DNA of 5,504 nt from SLRI01 sp964576715. GTDB taxonomy: Bacteria > Pseudomonadota > Alphaproteobacteria > Geminicoccales > Geminicoccaceae. The notes beneath the pieces were generated by a model that saw nothing but the letters and a program-made list of their open reading frames with translations, had not been told where the DNA came from and made no database searches. Shown in pieces: positions 1 to 5,504 of the stretch. The translations under genes were made by a program, and so were the position numbers. Where the stretch lies: the NCBI GenBank assembly GCA_964576715.1, contig CAZNWE010000141.1, forward strand, positions 1 through 5,504, written 5' to 3'. The first letter of the stretch is position 1. Each line of letters starts with the position of its first letter.

Positions 1-1
1 A

Positions 2-56
2 CGAACGACCCCGAGTAAGCGACGAACGAGCCTGGGATCCCGCGAACGAACCCGAG
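2..56. repeat. Degenerate tandem repeat of about 20 bp (CGAACGA core)
   Basis: Three copies of a CGAACGA-led unit start at 2, 23 and 43, a spacing of 21 and 20 bases. Copy 1 reads cgaacgaccccgag and copy 3 cgaacgaacccgag (one difference); copy 2 keeps only the first seven bases well and then diverges. An exact 14-base copy of unit 1 recurs at 176-189, near the 3' end of the operon. The rest of 1-226 shows no convincing gene. The spacing is not a multiple of three, so the repeat is probably not coding. It resembles a dispersed intergenic repeat, but copies elsewhere in the genome cannot be seen from here. Confidence 0.5.
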
Positions 57-169
57 CGGACAGAATGTCGCAGGAGCGACGCCGAACAGCTTCTTTTTCA
101 ACCCGTTACAGAGCCTGCTCGAGGTCGGGCCGCAGTCGCCTGGGACGCCGTCGCATTCAGCCCCTGGCG

Positions 170-192
170 CTCGGTCGAACGACCCCGAGGGG
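170..192 (-). terminator. Hairpin downstream of the operon, possible weak terminator
   Basis: The bases ctcggtcg (170-177) pair with cga (180-182) and ccgag (185-189) around an AA loop, with a two-base bulge. The core ggtcgaacgacc is a perfect 5-bp stem. An alternative palindrome ccccgagggg lies at 183-192. The hairpin sits about 35-55 nt past the stop codon of the last minus-strand gene, where a terminator would be expected. There is no U-run after it in the minus direction, so it is not a canonical intrinsic terminator. It could instead be part of the intergenic repeat, because it contains the fourth CGAACGACCCCGAG copy. Confidence 0.22.
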
Positions 193-226
193 CGATTGAC
201 GGCTGGATCGGTTTCGGTTATTATTC

Positions 227-922
227 CTAGAACTTGCCGTAGCGGCGGTAGGCCTCGCGCGGGTCGACGCCTTCGAGGATGGCCTTCCTGACCAGGTTCT
301 CGGTCGAGACCGCCGCTTCGGCGGCCGCCAGCACCGCCTCGATCCGCTCGGCCGGGACGATGACGATGCCGTCGCGGTCGGCGAGCACGTAGTCGCCTGC
401 GTGGATGCGCACGTCGCCGATCTGGATCGGCTCTGCGAAGGCGTCCGGCCGCCAGAAGCTGACGATGTCCTTGGGCGTGTGGTGGCTGAAGCAGACGGGA
501 AAGCCGAGCTTCAGGATGAAGTCGACGTCGCGGCAGGCCCCGTCGACGATGTAGCCCCGGACCCCGCGAACCTGCAGGGTCTCGGCCGAGAGCTCGCCCA
601 TCAGCGCCACGGCGTGGGTGTGCGGCTGGTTGATGACGACGTGACCGGGCTTGGCCGCGGCCAGGAGCCCGGTCCACTCGAGCAGGGTCGTGTCGGCATC
701 CGCCGTCTCGTCGACATGCCCACTCACGGTGAACACCGGCCCCGCCAGCTTGCGCTCGGGGAACAGCGGCCGGATCGCCGGCGGCAGGACGAAGTTTCTG
801 AGGCCCATGGCCCGCATCACGTCGTTGACGACGCCTGTATAGAGCTGCTCCAGGCGCCGCGTGGCCTCGTCGACCGTCGCCGGGTCGAGGCTCGCGGGCT
901 CCTTGTTCTCCTCCTCGGCCAT
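227..922 (-). CDS. RraA-like / HMG-aldolase-like family protein
   Basis: This 231-residue protein belongs to the RraA-like fold, which includes class II 4-hydroxy-4-methyl-2-oxoglutarate/4-carboxy-4-hydroxy-2-oxoadipate aldolases. Those enzymes cleave such keto acids to pyruvate plus a second keto acid, using a divalent metal. Visible family signatures are GELSA at 109-113, DGACRD at 127-132 (the Arg131-Asp132 pair occupies the substrate/metal-binding R-D position of HMG aldolases) and GDYVLADRDG at 176-185. The length matches the aldolase-type members better than the shorter RNase E inhibitor RraA of E. coli (about 161 residues), so RNase E regulation is unlikely. The ATG at 922 is preceded by AAGGAG (930-935) with a 7-nt spacer. 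It is the last gene of the four-gene minus operon, 24 nt after the preceding stop. Family assignment is firm. Aldolase activity is inferred from motifs and context, and the substrate is unknown; decarboxylase or other lyase roles also occur in the family. Confidence 0.9.
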   Translation of the reverse strand: MAEEENKEPASLDPATVDEATRRLEQLYTGVVNDVMRAMGLRNFVLPPAIRPLFPERKLAGPVFTVSGHVDETADADTTLLEWTGLLAAAKPGHVVINQPHTHAVALMGELSAETLQVRGVRGYIVDGACRDVDFILKLGFPVCFSHHTPKDIVSFWRPDAFAEPIQIGDVRIHAGDYVLADRDGIVIVPAERIEAVLAAAEAAVSTENLVRKAILEGVDPREAYRRYGKF

Positions 923-946
923 GGCGGCTCTCCTTCTTCGTTCCGT

Positions 947-2125
947 TCAGGCGGGATCAGGCGTGCGGTAGAGGACCAGACCACCCACCTTGATCTCGAC
1001 GTCGAGCAGGTAGCGGCGGATGCCCTCCGGATCGATGGCGACACCGAGCCCCGGCGCCTCCGGCACCTGCACCTGGCCGTTGGCGTCGGGCAGGATCCGC
1101 GTGGCACAGAACGCCTTGGCGACGTCGCGGGTATGCACCGGGAACTCGCAGATGCGGTGCGCCGCAAGCCCGGCGAAGGGCTGCAGCGAGGCCGAGAGGG
1201 CGAGGTTGGAGGTGAAGGTGTGGTTGACGTAGGTCACGCCCCTCGCCACCGCGTGCTCGGCCACGCGCTTGGCCAGGCCGATGCCGCCGATCCGGCCGCA
1301 ATCGATCTGGATGTAGCCGACCTTGCCGTAGTCGATGGTGTGGCGGGCCATGACGAGGTTGTGCGCCGCCTCGCCGCCGGCGAGCTTCACTCTGGAGCTC
1401 CTGGCGGCGATCGCCGCGTAGGCCTCGTATTCCATGCCGCTGACCGGCTCCTCGTACCAGGTGGCGTTGGTCGCCTCCAAGGCCGGCAGCCGGGCCGCCG
1501 CGGCCTCGACATCGGCGCCGAAGATCGCCCCGGCATCGACCAAGAGGATGCCGTCCGGCCCCAGCCCTTCACGGGCCGCGTGCAGCTGGTCGACATCGTC
1601 CTGCAGCGTCCCCCGCCCGAACGGCCCCCAGCCGCACTTGACCGCCCGGTAGCCGGCCGCGACCTGCGCCTTGCACGAGGCCCACGTCTCCTCCGGCGTG
1701 TCGCCGAAGAGCTGCGAGGCATAGGGCGTCTTGGGATCGGCCCGGTCATAGCCGAGGAGCCGCCACACCGGCTCTGCCCTGGCCTTCCCCAAGAGGTCCC
1801 AGAGCGCCATCTCCACACCCGACCAGGTATGCGCCGCCTGCAGGAGGTCCATGCTGTCCCAGGCGATCACCTGTCCCAGCCGCGCGATGTCGGCAGGGCT
1901 CTCGACGTCCTGCCCGAGCACCGAGGCCCCCACCGGCTTGCACGCCCCGTGCGACATCGGGCAGACGAAGGCCGCGATCGACGGCAGCGGTGCGGCCTCG
2001 CACTCGCCCCAGCCCTCGTGCCCCCCCGCCCGCACCCGGACGAGCAACGCATCCTGGCTGCCGTCCCCCGCATCGGTGACGACCGGCATCGCGACATAGA
2101 AGAAGTCGACGGCCTCGACCTTCAA
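947..2125 (-). CDS. Mandelate racemase/muconate lactonizing enzyme family protein (MR-type)
   Basis: This is a 392-residue enolase-superfamily enzyme: an N-terminal capping domain (about 1-130) and a (beta/alpha)7-beta barrel (about 130-370). These enzymes abstract the proton alpha to a carboxylate with a Mg2+-stabilised enediolate, giving dehydration, epimerisation or cycloisomerisation. Predicted metal ligands are Asp197 (LLVDAG), Glu225 (WYEEP) and Glu252 (AGGEAAHN). The MR-type His-Asp dyad is His302 (NHTF) with Asp275 (IDCGRIGG), 27 residues apart as in mandelate racemase. Glu327 (CEFP) fits the MR Glu317 position. The lysine motif is Lys163-Cys-Gly165, so the second lysine of the classical KxK is absent. 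That argues against a two-base racemase and for a one-base reaction such as dehydration. The start is TTG at 2125, 15 nt after the preceding stop and without a strong Shine-Dalgarno sequence. It is chosen because it gives the usual MKVEAVDFF family N-terminus; the next ATG, at residue 13, would cut the first strand. Substrate unknown. Confidence 0.92.
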   Translation of the reverse strand: MKVEAVDFFYVAMPVVTDAGDGSQDALLVRVRAGGHEGWGECEAAPLPSIAAFVCPMSHGACKPVGASVLGQDVESPADIARLGQVIAWDSMDLLQAAHTWSGVEMALWDLLGKARAEPVWRLLGYDRADPKTPYASQLFGDTPEETWASCKAQVAAGYRAVKCGWGPFGRGTLQDDVDQLHAAREGLGPDGILLVDAGAIFGADVEAAAARLPALEATNATWYEEPVSGMEYEAYAAIAARSSRVKLAGGEAAHNLVMARHTIDYGKVGYIQIDCGRIGGIGLAKRVAEHAVARGVTYVNHTFTSNLALSASLQPFAGLAAHRICEFPVHTRDVAKAFCATRILPDANGQVQVPEAPGLGVAIDPEGIRRYLLDVEIKVGGLVLYRTPDPA

Positions 2126-2140
2126 GGCGGCTTGCCTGGT

Positions 2141-3343
2141 CTAGAGCTTCGACGTCTGGACGACGGCATCCTGGCGCTTCTTCACCGCCGGCAGCAGCGC
2201 CGTCCCCAGCCCCGCCCCCTGCATCGGGTAAATGTAGCCCTGCTCGATCCTCGGCAGCTCGGTCACCAGCTCCTGGTACCAGCCGGTGTAGAACGCCCGC
2301 ACACTCTCCTGGATCAAGGCATTGGGCGCATTGAGCGAGAGGTGGCAGGAGGCGATGAAGACGATCGGCCCGGTGCAGTCGTGCGGCGCCACCGGCAGAT
2401 GATGCGCCTCGGCCATGGTCGCCACCTTCTTGGCTTCCGACAGCCCGCCCACCCACGCAAGGTCGAGCATCACCACGCCGACCGCACGCTTCGCCATCAG
2501 CTCGCGGAACATCGGCCGGGTCGCCACGGTCTCGCTCGCGGTGATCGGCACCCGTGTCGACGCCGCTAGCTCCGCCAGCGCGTCGAAATTGTTCATCTTG
2601 ATTGGGTCCTCGAACCAGAACGGCTGGTAAGGCTCGAGGGCGGCGAAGATGCGCTTGGCGGTTGGCAGGTTCCACAAGGAATGGAGCTCGACCATGATGT
2701 CCATGCCGTCGCCCACGGCATCCCTGATCTTGGCGAACGGTTCGAGCGCGGTCCGCAGCTCCTCCGGGCTGATGTAGCTGCCGTCGGTCCGCTCGGCGGC
2801 GAAGTCGAACGGCCAGATCTTCATGCCAGTGATGCCCTCTTCCTTGAGCGAGAGCGCCAGGTCGCCGGCGTTGTTGAGGAAGGCATCGAGGTCCTCATAG
2901 GGCCCCTGTTTCGCCTCGAGGCCCCAGTTCTGGGTCATCTGCCCCTTGGTGCCGCGCACGTAGCGGTAGCCGGCGCAGGTGTTGTAGGTCCGTACCTTGT
3001 CGCGCGAGAGCCCGCCCAGGAGCTGGTGCACGGGCTGGTCGGTGGCCTTGCCCCAGATGTCCCAGAGCGCAATGTCGACGGCAGACGCACCCCGCAGCTC
3101 CGCCCCACTGCCGGCGAAGCCCAGATAGTAGTCGTGGATCAAGGTCCGCGAGTGGCGATCGATGGTGAGCGGGTCCTTGCCGAGCAGCCTGGGCGCCGCC
3201 GTCTCGTGGAGATAGGCGATCACTGCCTTCGGCCCGAAGAAGGTCTCGCCGAGCCCGGTGATCCCCTCGTCGGTCTGCACCTCGACCCAGCAGAGATTGG
3301 GGAACTCCTCGAGCCAGATGGTCTCGAGCCCGGTGATCTTCAT
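2141..3343 (-). CDS. Enolase-superfamily acid-sugar dehydratase-like protein (ELH type)
   Basis: This 400-residue protein has the two-domain enolase-superfamily layout, with the cap at about 1-115 and the barrel to about 370. Predicted metal ligands are Glu219 (MVELHS), Glu245 (WFEDP) and Glu271 (TASET), evenly spaced by 26 residues. His221, two residues after the first ligand, corresponds to the extra barrel histidine of galactonate-dehydratase-type enzymes, and His321 (APHDCTGP) pairs with Asp294. Lys175-Ile-Trp177 replaces KxK. This pattern fits a sugar-acid dehydratase that makes a 2-keto-3-deoxy acid, but the substrate is not readable. It is clearly distinct from the downstream MR-type gene and not a recent duplicate: the motifs around every catalytic position differ. 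The ATG at 3343 has GAGAGG within 3351-3357 at a 7-nt spacing. It follows the PhyH-family gene by 33 nt and precedes the next gene by 15 nt, so it is co-transcribed and possibly translationally coupled. Confidence 0.93.
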   Translation of the reverse strand: MKITGLETIWLEEFPNLCWVEVQTDEGITGLGETFFGPKAVIAYLHETAAPRLLGKDPLTIDRHSRTLIHDYYLGFAGSGAELRGASAVDIALWDIWGKATDQPVHQLLGGLSRDKVRTYNTCAGYRYVRGTKGQMTQNWGLEAKQGPYEDLDAFLNNAGDLALSLKEEGITGMKIWPFDFAAERTDGSYISPEELRTALEPFAKIRDAVGDGMDIMVELHSLWNLPTAKRIFAALEPYQPFWFEDPIKMNNFDALAELAASTRVPITASETVATRPMFRELMAKRAVGVVMLDLAWVGGLSEAKKVATMAEAHHLPVAPHDCTGPIVFIASCHLSLNAPNALIQESVRAFYTGWYQELVTELPRIEQGYIYPMQGAGLGTALLPAVKKRQDAVVQTSKL

Positions 3344-3376
3344 CCTGGTGCCTCTCTGTGGCGCCGGCGGCGGGGC

Positions 3377-4413
3377 TCAGGCGGCCTTGCCGAAATAGCT
3401 CTTCTTCATGCCCCGCTGGTTCTCGTAGATCGAGCCCGCGTGCCTGGCCGCTGGCAAGGGCAGGCGAACCGGCAAGTCGGTGACCCGGGGTGTCACCGGC
3501 TCGTCGTCGCCGCAGAGCAGTAGCGCCTGCCAGGCCTCCCAGCTCTGCGGCTGCAGGGCACCGACCAGCGGCCAGGCATCGGCGGCGCGGTACTGGAACA
3601 GCAGCAGCCGGCGCATCTTGTCNNNNNNNNNNNNNNNNNNNNNNNNNNNNNNNNNNNNNNNNNNNNNNNNNNNNNNNNNNNNNNNNNNNNNNNNNNNNNN
3701 NNNNNNNNNNNNNNNNNNNNNNGCGGCCAGGCATCGGCGGCGCGGTACTGGAACAGCAGCAGCCGGCGCATCTTGTCCGAGACGTTGAGCGCCGAGCCGT
3801 GGATGGTCCGGGCGTGGTGGATCGAGATGCTGCCGGCGGGGCCGATGCAGGGCTTGGCCGTCTCGAGCCCGAGCCCCGGCGTATCGGGGTCGATGGCGCC
3901 GCAAAAATAGCCGTCGCTGTGATGGTCGAAGACCTGGCCCTTGTGGCTGCCCGGCACGCAGAGCAGCGGGCCGTTCTGAATTGCGCAGTCGTCCATCATC
4001 ACGCCCACGGCGCAGAGGTCGTCATTGGTGTGCGGGTAGAAGGCCCAGTCCTGGTGCCACTCGACGGCAGCACCGTAGCCGGCGGCCTTCATGTTGAGCT
4101 TGGAGGTGTCGAAGCGGATGGAAGGGCTCACCAGCTGCTGCAGGATGCCCAGCACCTTCGGATGACGCATGACGCCGGCATAGGTGTCGTGCTGGGCATG
4201 CGGGCTCTTGATCCGGCGGACCCTGGGCTCGGCGGCGCTGTGGGAGGGCTCGAGGTCGTAGACGTCGTCATGCTCGCTGACCGCCCGCGCCCGCTCGACG
4301 AAGCCGTCGGTGACCGCGCGCAACGCCGCCACCTCGTCGGCCGCGAGGACGCCCTCGACGATCAGGAAGCCCTCCTCGCGATAGGCCTCGATTTGACTGG
4401 CCGAAAGCCGCAT
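3377..4413 (-). CDS. Phytanoyl-CoA dioxygenase (PhyH) family protein, interrupted by an assembly gap
   Basis: This is a non-haem Fe(II)/2-oxoglutarate-dependent oxygenase of the PhyH family, which hydroxylates small molecules with decarboxylation of 2-oxoglutarate. The bases as given are broken by 100 N and a repeated 55-base flank. Deleting positions 3623-3777 gives one open frame of 293 residues. In that reconstruction the iron-binding triad is His120-x-Asp122 (EWHQDW) and His205 (TIHGSA). Arg216 (KMRRLL), 11 residues after the distal His as in human PhyH (His264/Arg275), should bind 2-oxoglutarate. LCVPGSHKG (151-159) is the typical strand before the distal half. The ATG at 4413 is chosen because AGGGAG (4422-4427) lies 8 nt upstream; an in-frame TTG at 4431 lies upstream of that site and is unlikely. 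It is the first gene of the minus operon, facing the TRAP gene. Bacterial members rarely act on phytanoyl-CoA, so the true substrate is unknown and may be the cluster's carboxylate or a secondary compound. Confidence 0.9.
3568..3622. repeat. 55-bp contig-end duplicate, left of gap
   Basis: These 55 bases, from gcggccaggc to catcttgtc, end exactly at the first N and are identical to 3723-3777. On the minus strand they encode DKMRRLLLFQYRAADAWP of the PhyH-family protein. Both copies abut the Ns, which is the signature of two contigs that overlap at their ends but were joined with a spacer rather than merged. Confidence 0.95.
3623..3722. other. Assembly gap (100 N)
   Basis: Exactly 100 undetermined bases, the customary filler for a scaffold gap of unknown length. 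Identical 55-bp sequences flank it. Gap plus one copy is 155 nt, which is two more than a multiple of three and so creates a false frameshift in the PhyH-family gene. The real missing length is probably zero. Confidence 0.98.
3723..3777. repeat. 55-bp contig-end duplicate, right of gap
   Basis: This begins at the first base after the Ns and is identical to 3568-3622. It continues without a break at 3778 into the upstream coding part of the PhyH-family gene. It should be collapsed with the left copy when the gene is reconstructed. Confidence 0.95.
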
Positions 4414-4467
4414 CACCCGATCTCCCTGCAATGACCTTTACGACACGGTGCGGCGGCGAGCCGCAAA

Positions 4468-4477
4468 CGTCAACATC
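4468..4477 (-). promoter_or_regulatory. Outward GATGTTGACG box, PhyH side
   Basis: On the minus strand this reads GATGTTGACG, identical to the plus-strand box at 4570-4579. It ends 54 nt before the ATG of the PhyH-family gene. The TTGACG part matches the sigma-70 -35 consensus (TTGACA) at five of six positions. It may be a -35 element, half of an operator pair, or both. The preceding GCC makes the wider block GCCGATGTTGACG, compared with GCCGAT-tgat-GTTGACG at the other box. Confidence 0.4.
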
Positions 4478-4569
4478 GGCAATGAGCAAACTCCCTGAGC
4501 GGTCAGCCAAGCAGCGAGTTGAGTGCTTTCTCGCTTCTGCCGCCCCGGCAGGGGCCAGCCTCGCCGATT

Positions 4570-4579
4570 GATGTTGACG
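4570..4579 (+). promoter_or_regulatory. Outward GATGTTGACG box, TRAP side
   Basis: On the plus strand this reads GATGTTGACG, the same ten bases as the minus-strand box at 4468-4477, with 92 bp between them. It ends 60 nt before the ATG of the TRAP binding-protein gene, nearly the same distance as its partner on the other side. TTGACG at 4574-4579 could be a -35 element, although the hexamer 17 nt further on (ccaagc) is a poor -10. Confidence 0.4.
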
Positions 4580-4626
4580 CTCTCACGGCGATCGTGCCAA
4601 GCCAGCGGGCAACACCAAAGAACATG

Positions 4627-4633
4627 AGGGAGG
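4627..4633 (+). promoter_or_regulatory. Ribosome binding site of the TRAP gene
   Basis: AGGGAGG lies six bases before the ATG at 4640. It fixes that ATG as the start, and the resulting N-terminus is a good signal peptide. Confidence 0.8.
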
Positions 4634-4639
4634 CTGGAG

Positions 4640-5504
4640 ATGATCGCTTCGACCATTCAGCAACGGCTGGTCGCGGGTAGCGCTGCTGCGTTCCTGGCAC
4701 TGGCGGCGAACGTTGCCGCGGCGCAGGAGAATTGGCGGGTGCAGACCTCGATGACCGCCGGCGAAAGCTACTACACCAACATCGAGGAGCACTGGCTGCC
4801 CAAGCTCGAGGCGATGACCGGCGGCCGGCTGACCATCGAGCTGACCCCGGTGGGCTCGGTGGTACCCTACAACGAGACCATGGACGCCATCGCCCTTGGC
4901 GTGCTGCAGGGCGACCTCACCTCGACCTCCTACTTCACCGGCCGCAGCAAGGCCTTCTCGGTCATGGGCGACCTCATCGCCGGCTACGACCGGCCCGAGC
5001 AGATCTCGCTCTTCTGCTACCACGGCGGCGGCCGCGAGATGCTGCAGGAGATCTTCGACACGTTCTCCGACGGCCAGGTCCAGGTGATCGGCTGCGGCAC
5101 CCCGGCCCGCGAGGCCTTCGTGTCGGCCGTGCCGATCAGGGGCGTGGCCGACCTCGAGGGCAAGAAGGTGCGCTCGCCCGAGGGCCTTGCCGCCGAGGTG
5201 TTCAGCCGCGCCGGTGCGGCACCCGTGGGCCTGCCCGCGGCCGAGACCTACACCAGCGTCGACAAGGGTGTCGTCGATGCCGCCGACTTCAGCTCCTACA
5301 CGATGAACGACAGCCTGGGCTTCCAGCAGATCGCCCAGTACCCGATCTATCCCGGCATCCACTCGATGCCGATCATCCAGTTCACCGTCAACAAGGCGGC
5401 TTACGACGCGCTGGACGAGGACCTCAAGACCATCCTCGACGTCTGGTACCAGGCGATGATCTACGACCTGCGTCTCAGGAACGACATCAGCGACCAGGAG
5501 CTGG
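4640..5504 (+). CDS. dctP: TRAP transporter substrate-binding protein, DctP/TakP type (3' end cut by window edge)
   Basis: This is the periplasmic solute receptor of a tripartite ATP-independent transporter, which delivers a carboxylate to the DctQ/DctM membrane subunits for sodium- or proton-driven uptake. The first 288 codons are present and the frame is open to the window edge; family members are usually 320-370 residues. A signal peptide is clear: a short charged start, a hydrophobic run (about 11-27) and a likely cleavage AAA|QEN after residue 28. Mature-domain signatures are TGGRLTIEL (60-68), the conserved Arg178 in GKKVRSPEG (174-182), which in this family salt-bridges the substrate carboxylate, Arg157 in TPAREAF, and the ETYTSVDKGVVDA block (202-214). 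The start WRVQTSM after cleavage resembles TakP-like 2-keto-acid receptors, but ligand cannot be predicted. Divergence from the four-gene operon suggests it imports that operon's substrate. The membrane subunits, if present, would lie to the right. Confidence 0.93.
   Translation, partial: MIASTIQQRLVAGSAAAFLALAANVAAAQENWRVQTSMTAGESYYTNIEEHWLPKLEAMTGGRLTIELTPVGSVVPYNETMDAIALGVLQGDLTSTSYFTGRSKAFSVMGDLIAGYDRPEQISLFCYHGGGREMLQEIFDTFSDGQVQVIGCGTPAREAFVSAVPIRGVADLEGKKVRSPEGLAAEVFSRAGAAPVGLPAAETYTSVDKGVVDAADFSSYTMNDSLGFQQIAQYPIYPGIHSMPIIQFTVNKAAYDALDEDLKTILDVWYQAMIYDLRLRNDISDQEL

Larger units (their letters stand above)
4414..4639. promoter_or_regulatory. Divergent promoter region between the PhyH operon and the TRAP gene
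   Basis: This 226-nt spacer separates two genes transcribed outward, so it must hold the promoters of both the four-gene minus operon and the plus-strand TRAP gene. No open frame in it looks like a gene. It contains a 10-bp inverted repeat pair (4468-4477 and 4570-4579), each arm with an outward TTGACG hexamer that could serve as a -35 element. No good -10 hexamer is seen 16-18 nt beyond either, so the exact promoters are not assigned. A 6-bp stem with a 3-nt loop, ctgccg-ccc-cggcag, lies at 4537-4551. The shared spacer suggests one regulator, perhaps binding the pathway substrate, controls uptake and catabolism together; no regulator gene is in the window. Confidence 0.6.

Noticed and set aside
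60..100. Intrinsic terminator on the plus strand from the gtcgc/gcgac stem and the T-rich run at 91-98
   Set aside because: The 5-bp stem ends at 80, ten bases before the T-run, so it lacks the required adjacency. No plus-strand gene is seen entering from the left.
1..110. Minus-strand open frame starting at a TTG near 101 (KKKLFGV...) and running off the left edge
   Set aside because: It has no ribosome binding site and no recognisable protein, and the same bases form the degenerate 20-21 bp repeat. It could be reconsidered if the sequence to the left continues the frame.
401..2569. Very long plus-strand open frame of 722 codons
   Set aside because: It lies antisense to three genes with clear family motifs and catalytic residues. 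Its translation is low-complexity Arg/Gly/Leu/His-rich, as expected for the opposite strand of GC-rich genes, and it shows no recognisable domain.
2681..3523. Plus-strand open frame of 280 codons
   Set aside because: It is antisense to the ELH-type enolase gene and the 3' end of the PhyH gene, with no motif and no ribosome binding site of note. It is a high-GC shadow.
3493..3622. Alternative C-terminus of the PhyH gene in the frame that runs straight across the Ns (TRCAGCCCSST...)
   Set aside because: It arises only because gap plus duplicate is not a multiple of three. The other frame restores a family-like C-terminus that ends at 3377.
4414..4431. In-frame TTG at 4431 as the PhyH start, adding six residues
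   Set aside because: The Shine-Dalgarno AGGGAG at 4422-4427 lies downstream of that TTG and at ideal spacing for the ATG at 4413.
4580..4600. Sigma-54 promoter on the minus strand (TGGCACG)
   Set aside because: The -24 half is perfect, but the position where TTGC should follow reads CCGTG, so the -12 half is missing.
4583..5362. Minus-strand open frame of 259 codons overlapping the TRAP gene
   Set aside because: The plus strand here encodes a signal peptide and TRAP receptor motifs with a strong ribosome binding site. The minus frame is Gly/His/Val-rich antisense with no domain.
1..5504. CRISPR arrays, tRNA or rRNA genes, insertion sequences
   Set aside because: No regularly spaced conserved repeats with unique spacers, no cloverleaf-like sequence, no ribosomal RNA motifs and no transposase were seen.

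Overview
The window is GC-rich (about two thirds G+C by eye) bacterial DNA. It holds a compact catabolic-type gene cluster plus the start of a TRAP transporter gene. The codon bias (strong G/C third positions), the gene families and the periplasmic TRAP binding protein fit an alphaproteobacterium of the Rhodospirillales/Rhizobiales kind. That placement is inferred from style, not from a phylogenetic marker. The run of 100 N shows that this is a draft or metagenome scaffold.

Layout. Positions 1-226 are non-coding, with degenerate repeats of about 20 bp built on CGAACGA and a small hairpin downstream of the last gene of the operon. Positions 227-4413 are four minus-strand genes with gaps of only 33, 15 and 24 nt, almost certainly one operon. 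In transcription order they are: a phytanoyl-CoA dioxygenase (PhyH)-family Fe(II)/2-oxoglutarate oxygenase (4413-3377); an enolase-superfamily acid-sugar dehydratase-like protein with an E-L-H metal/base motif (3343-2141); a second, different mandelate-racemase-type enolase-superfamily protein (2125-947, TTG start); and an RraA-like/HMG-aldolase-like protein (922-227). Positions 4414-4639 are a divergent promoter region. From 4640 a plus-strand gene encodes a secreted TRAP-transporter substrate-binding protein (DctP/TakP type), cut by the right edge.

The PhyH gene is interrupted by 100 N, but the break looks artificial. The 55 bases before the Ns are identical to the 55 bases after them. Removing the Ns and one copy restores a continuous 293-residue protein with a complete PhyH active site.

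How the genes may work together (inference): the TRAP system imports a carboxylate, probably a sugar acid or other hydroxy/keto acid. One or both enolase-superfamily enzymes dehydrate or epimerise it, and the RraA-like protein cleaves the resulting keto acid by a retro-aldol step. The PhyH oxygenase would hydroxylate the substrate or a side form of it. The substrate cannot be read from sequence. Each family is well known; the combination, and the matched outward-facing 10-bp boxes in the divergent promoter, are the points most worth following up.
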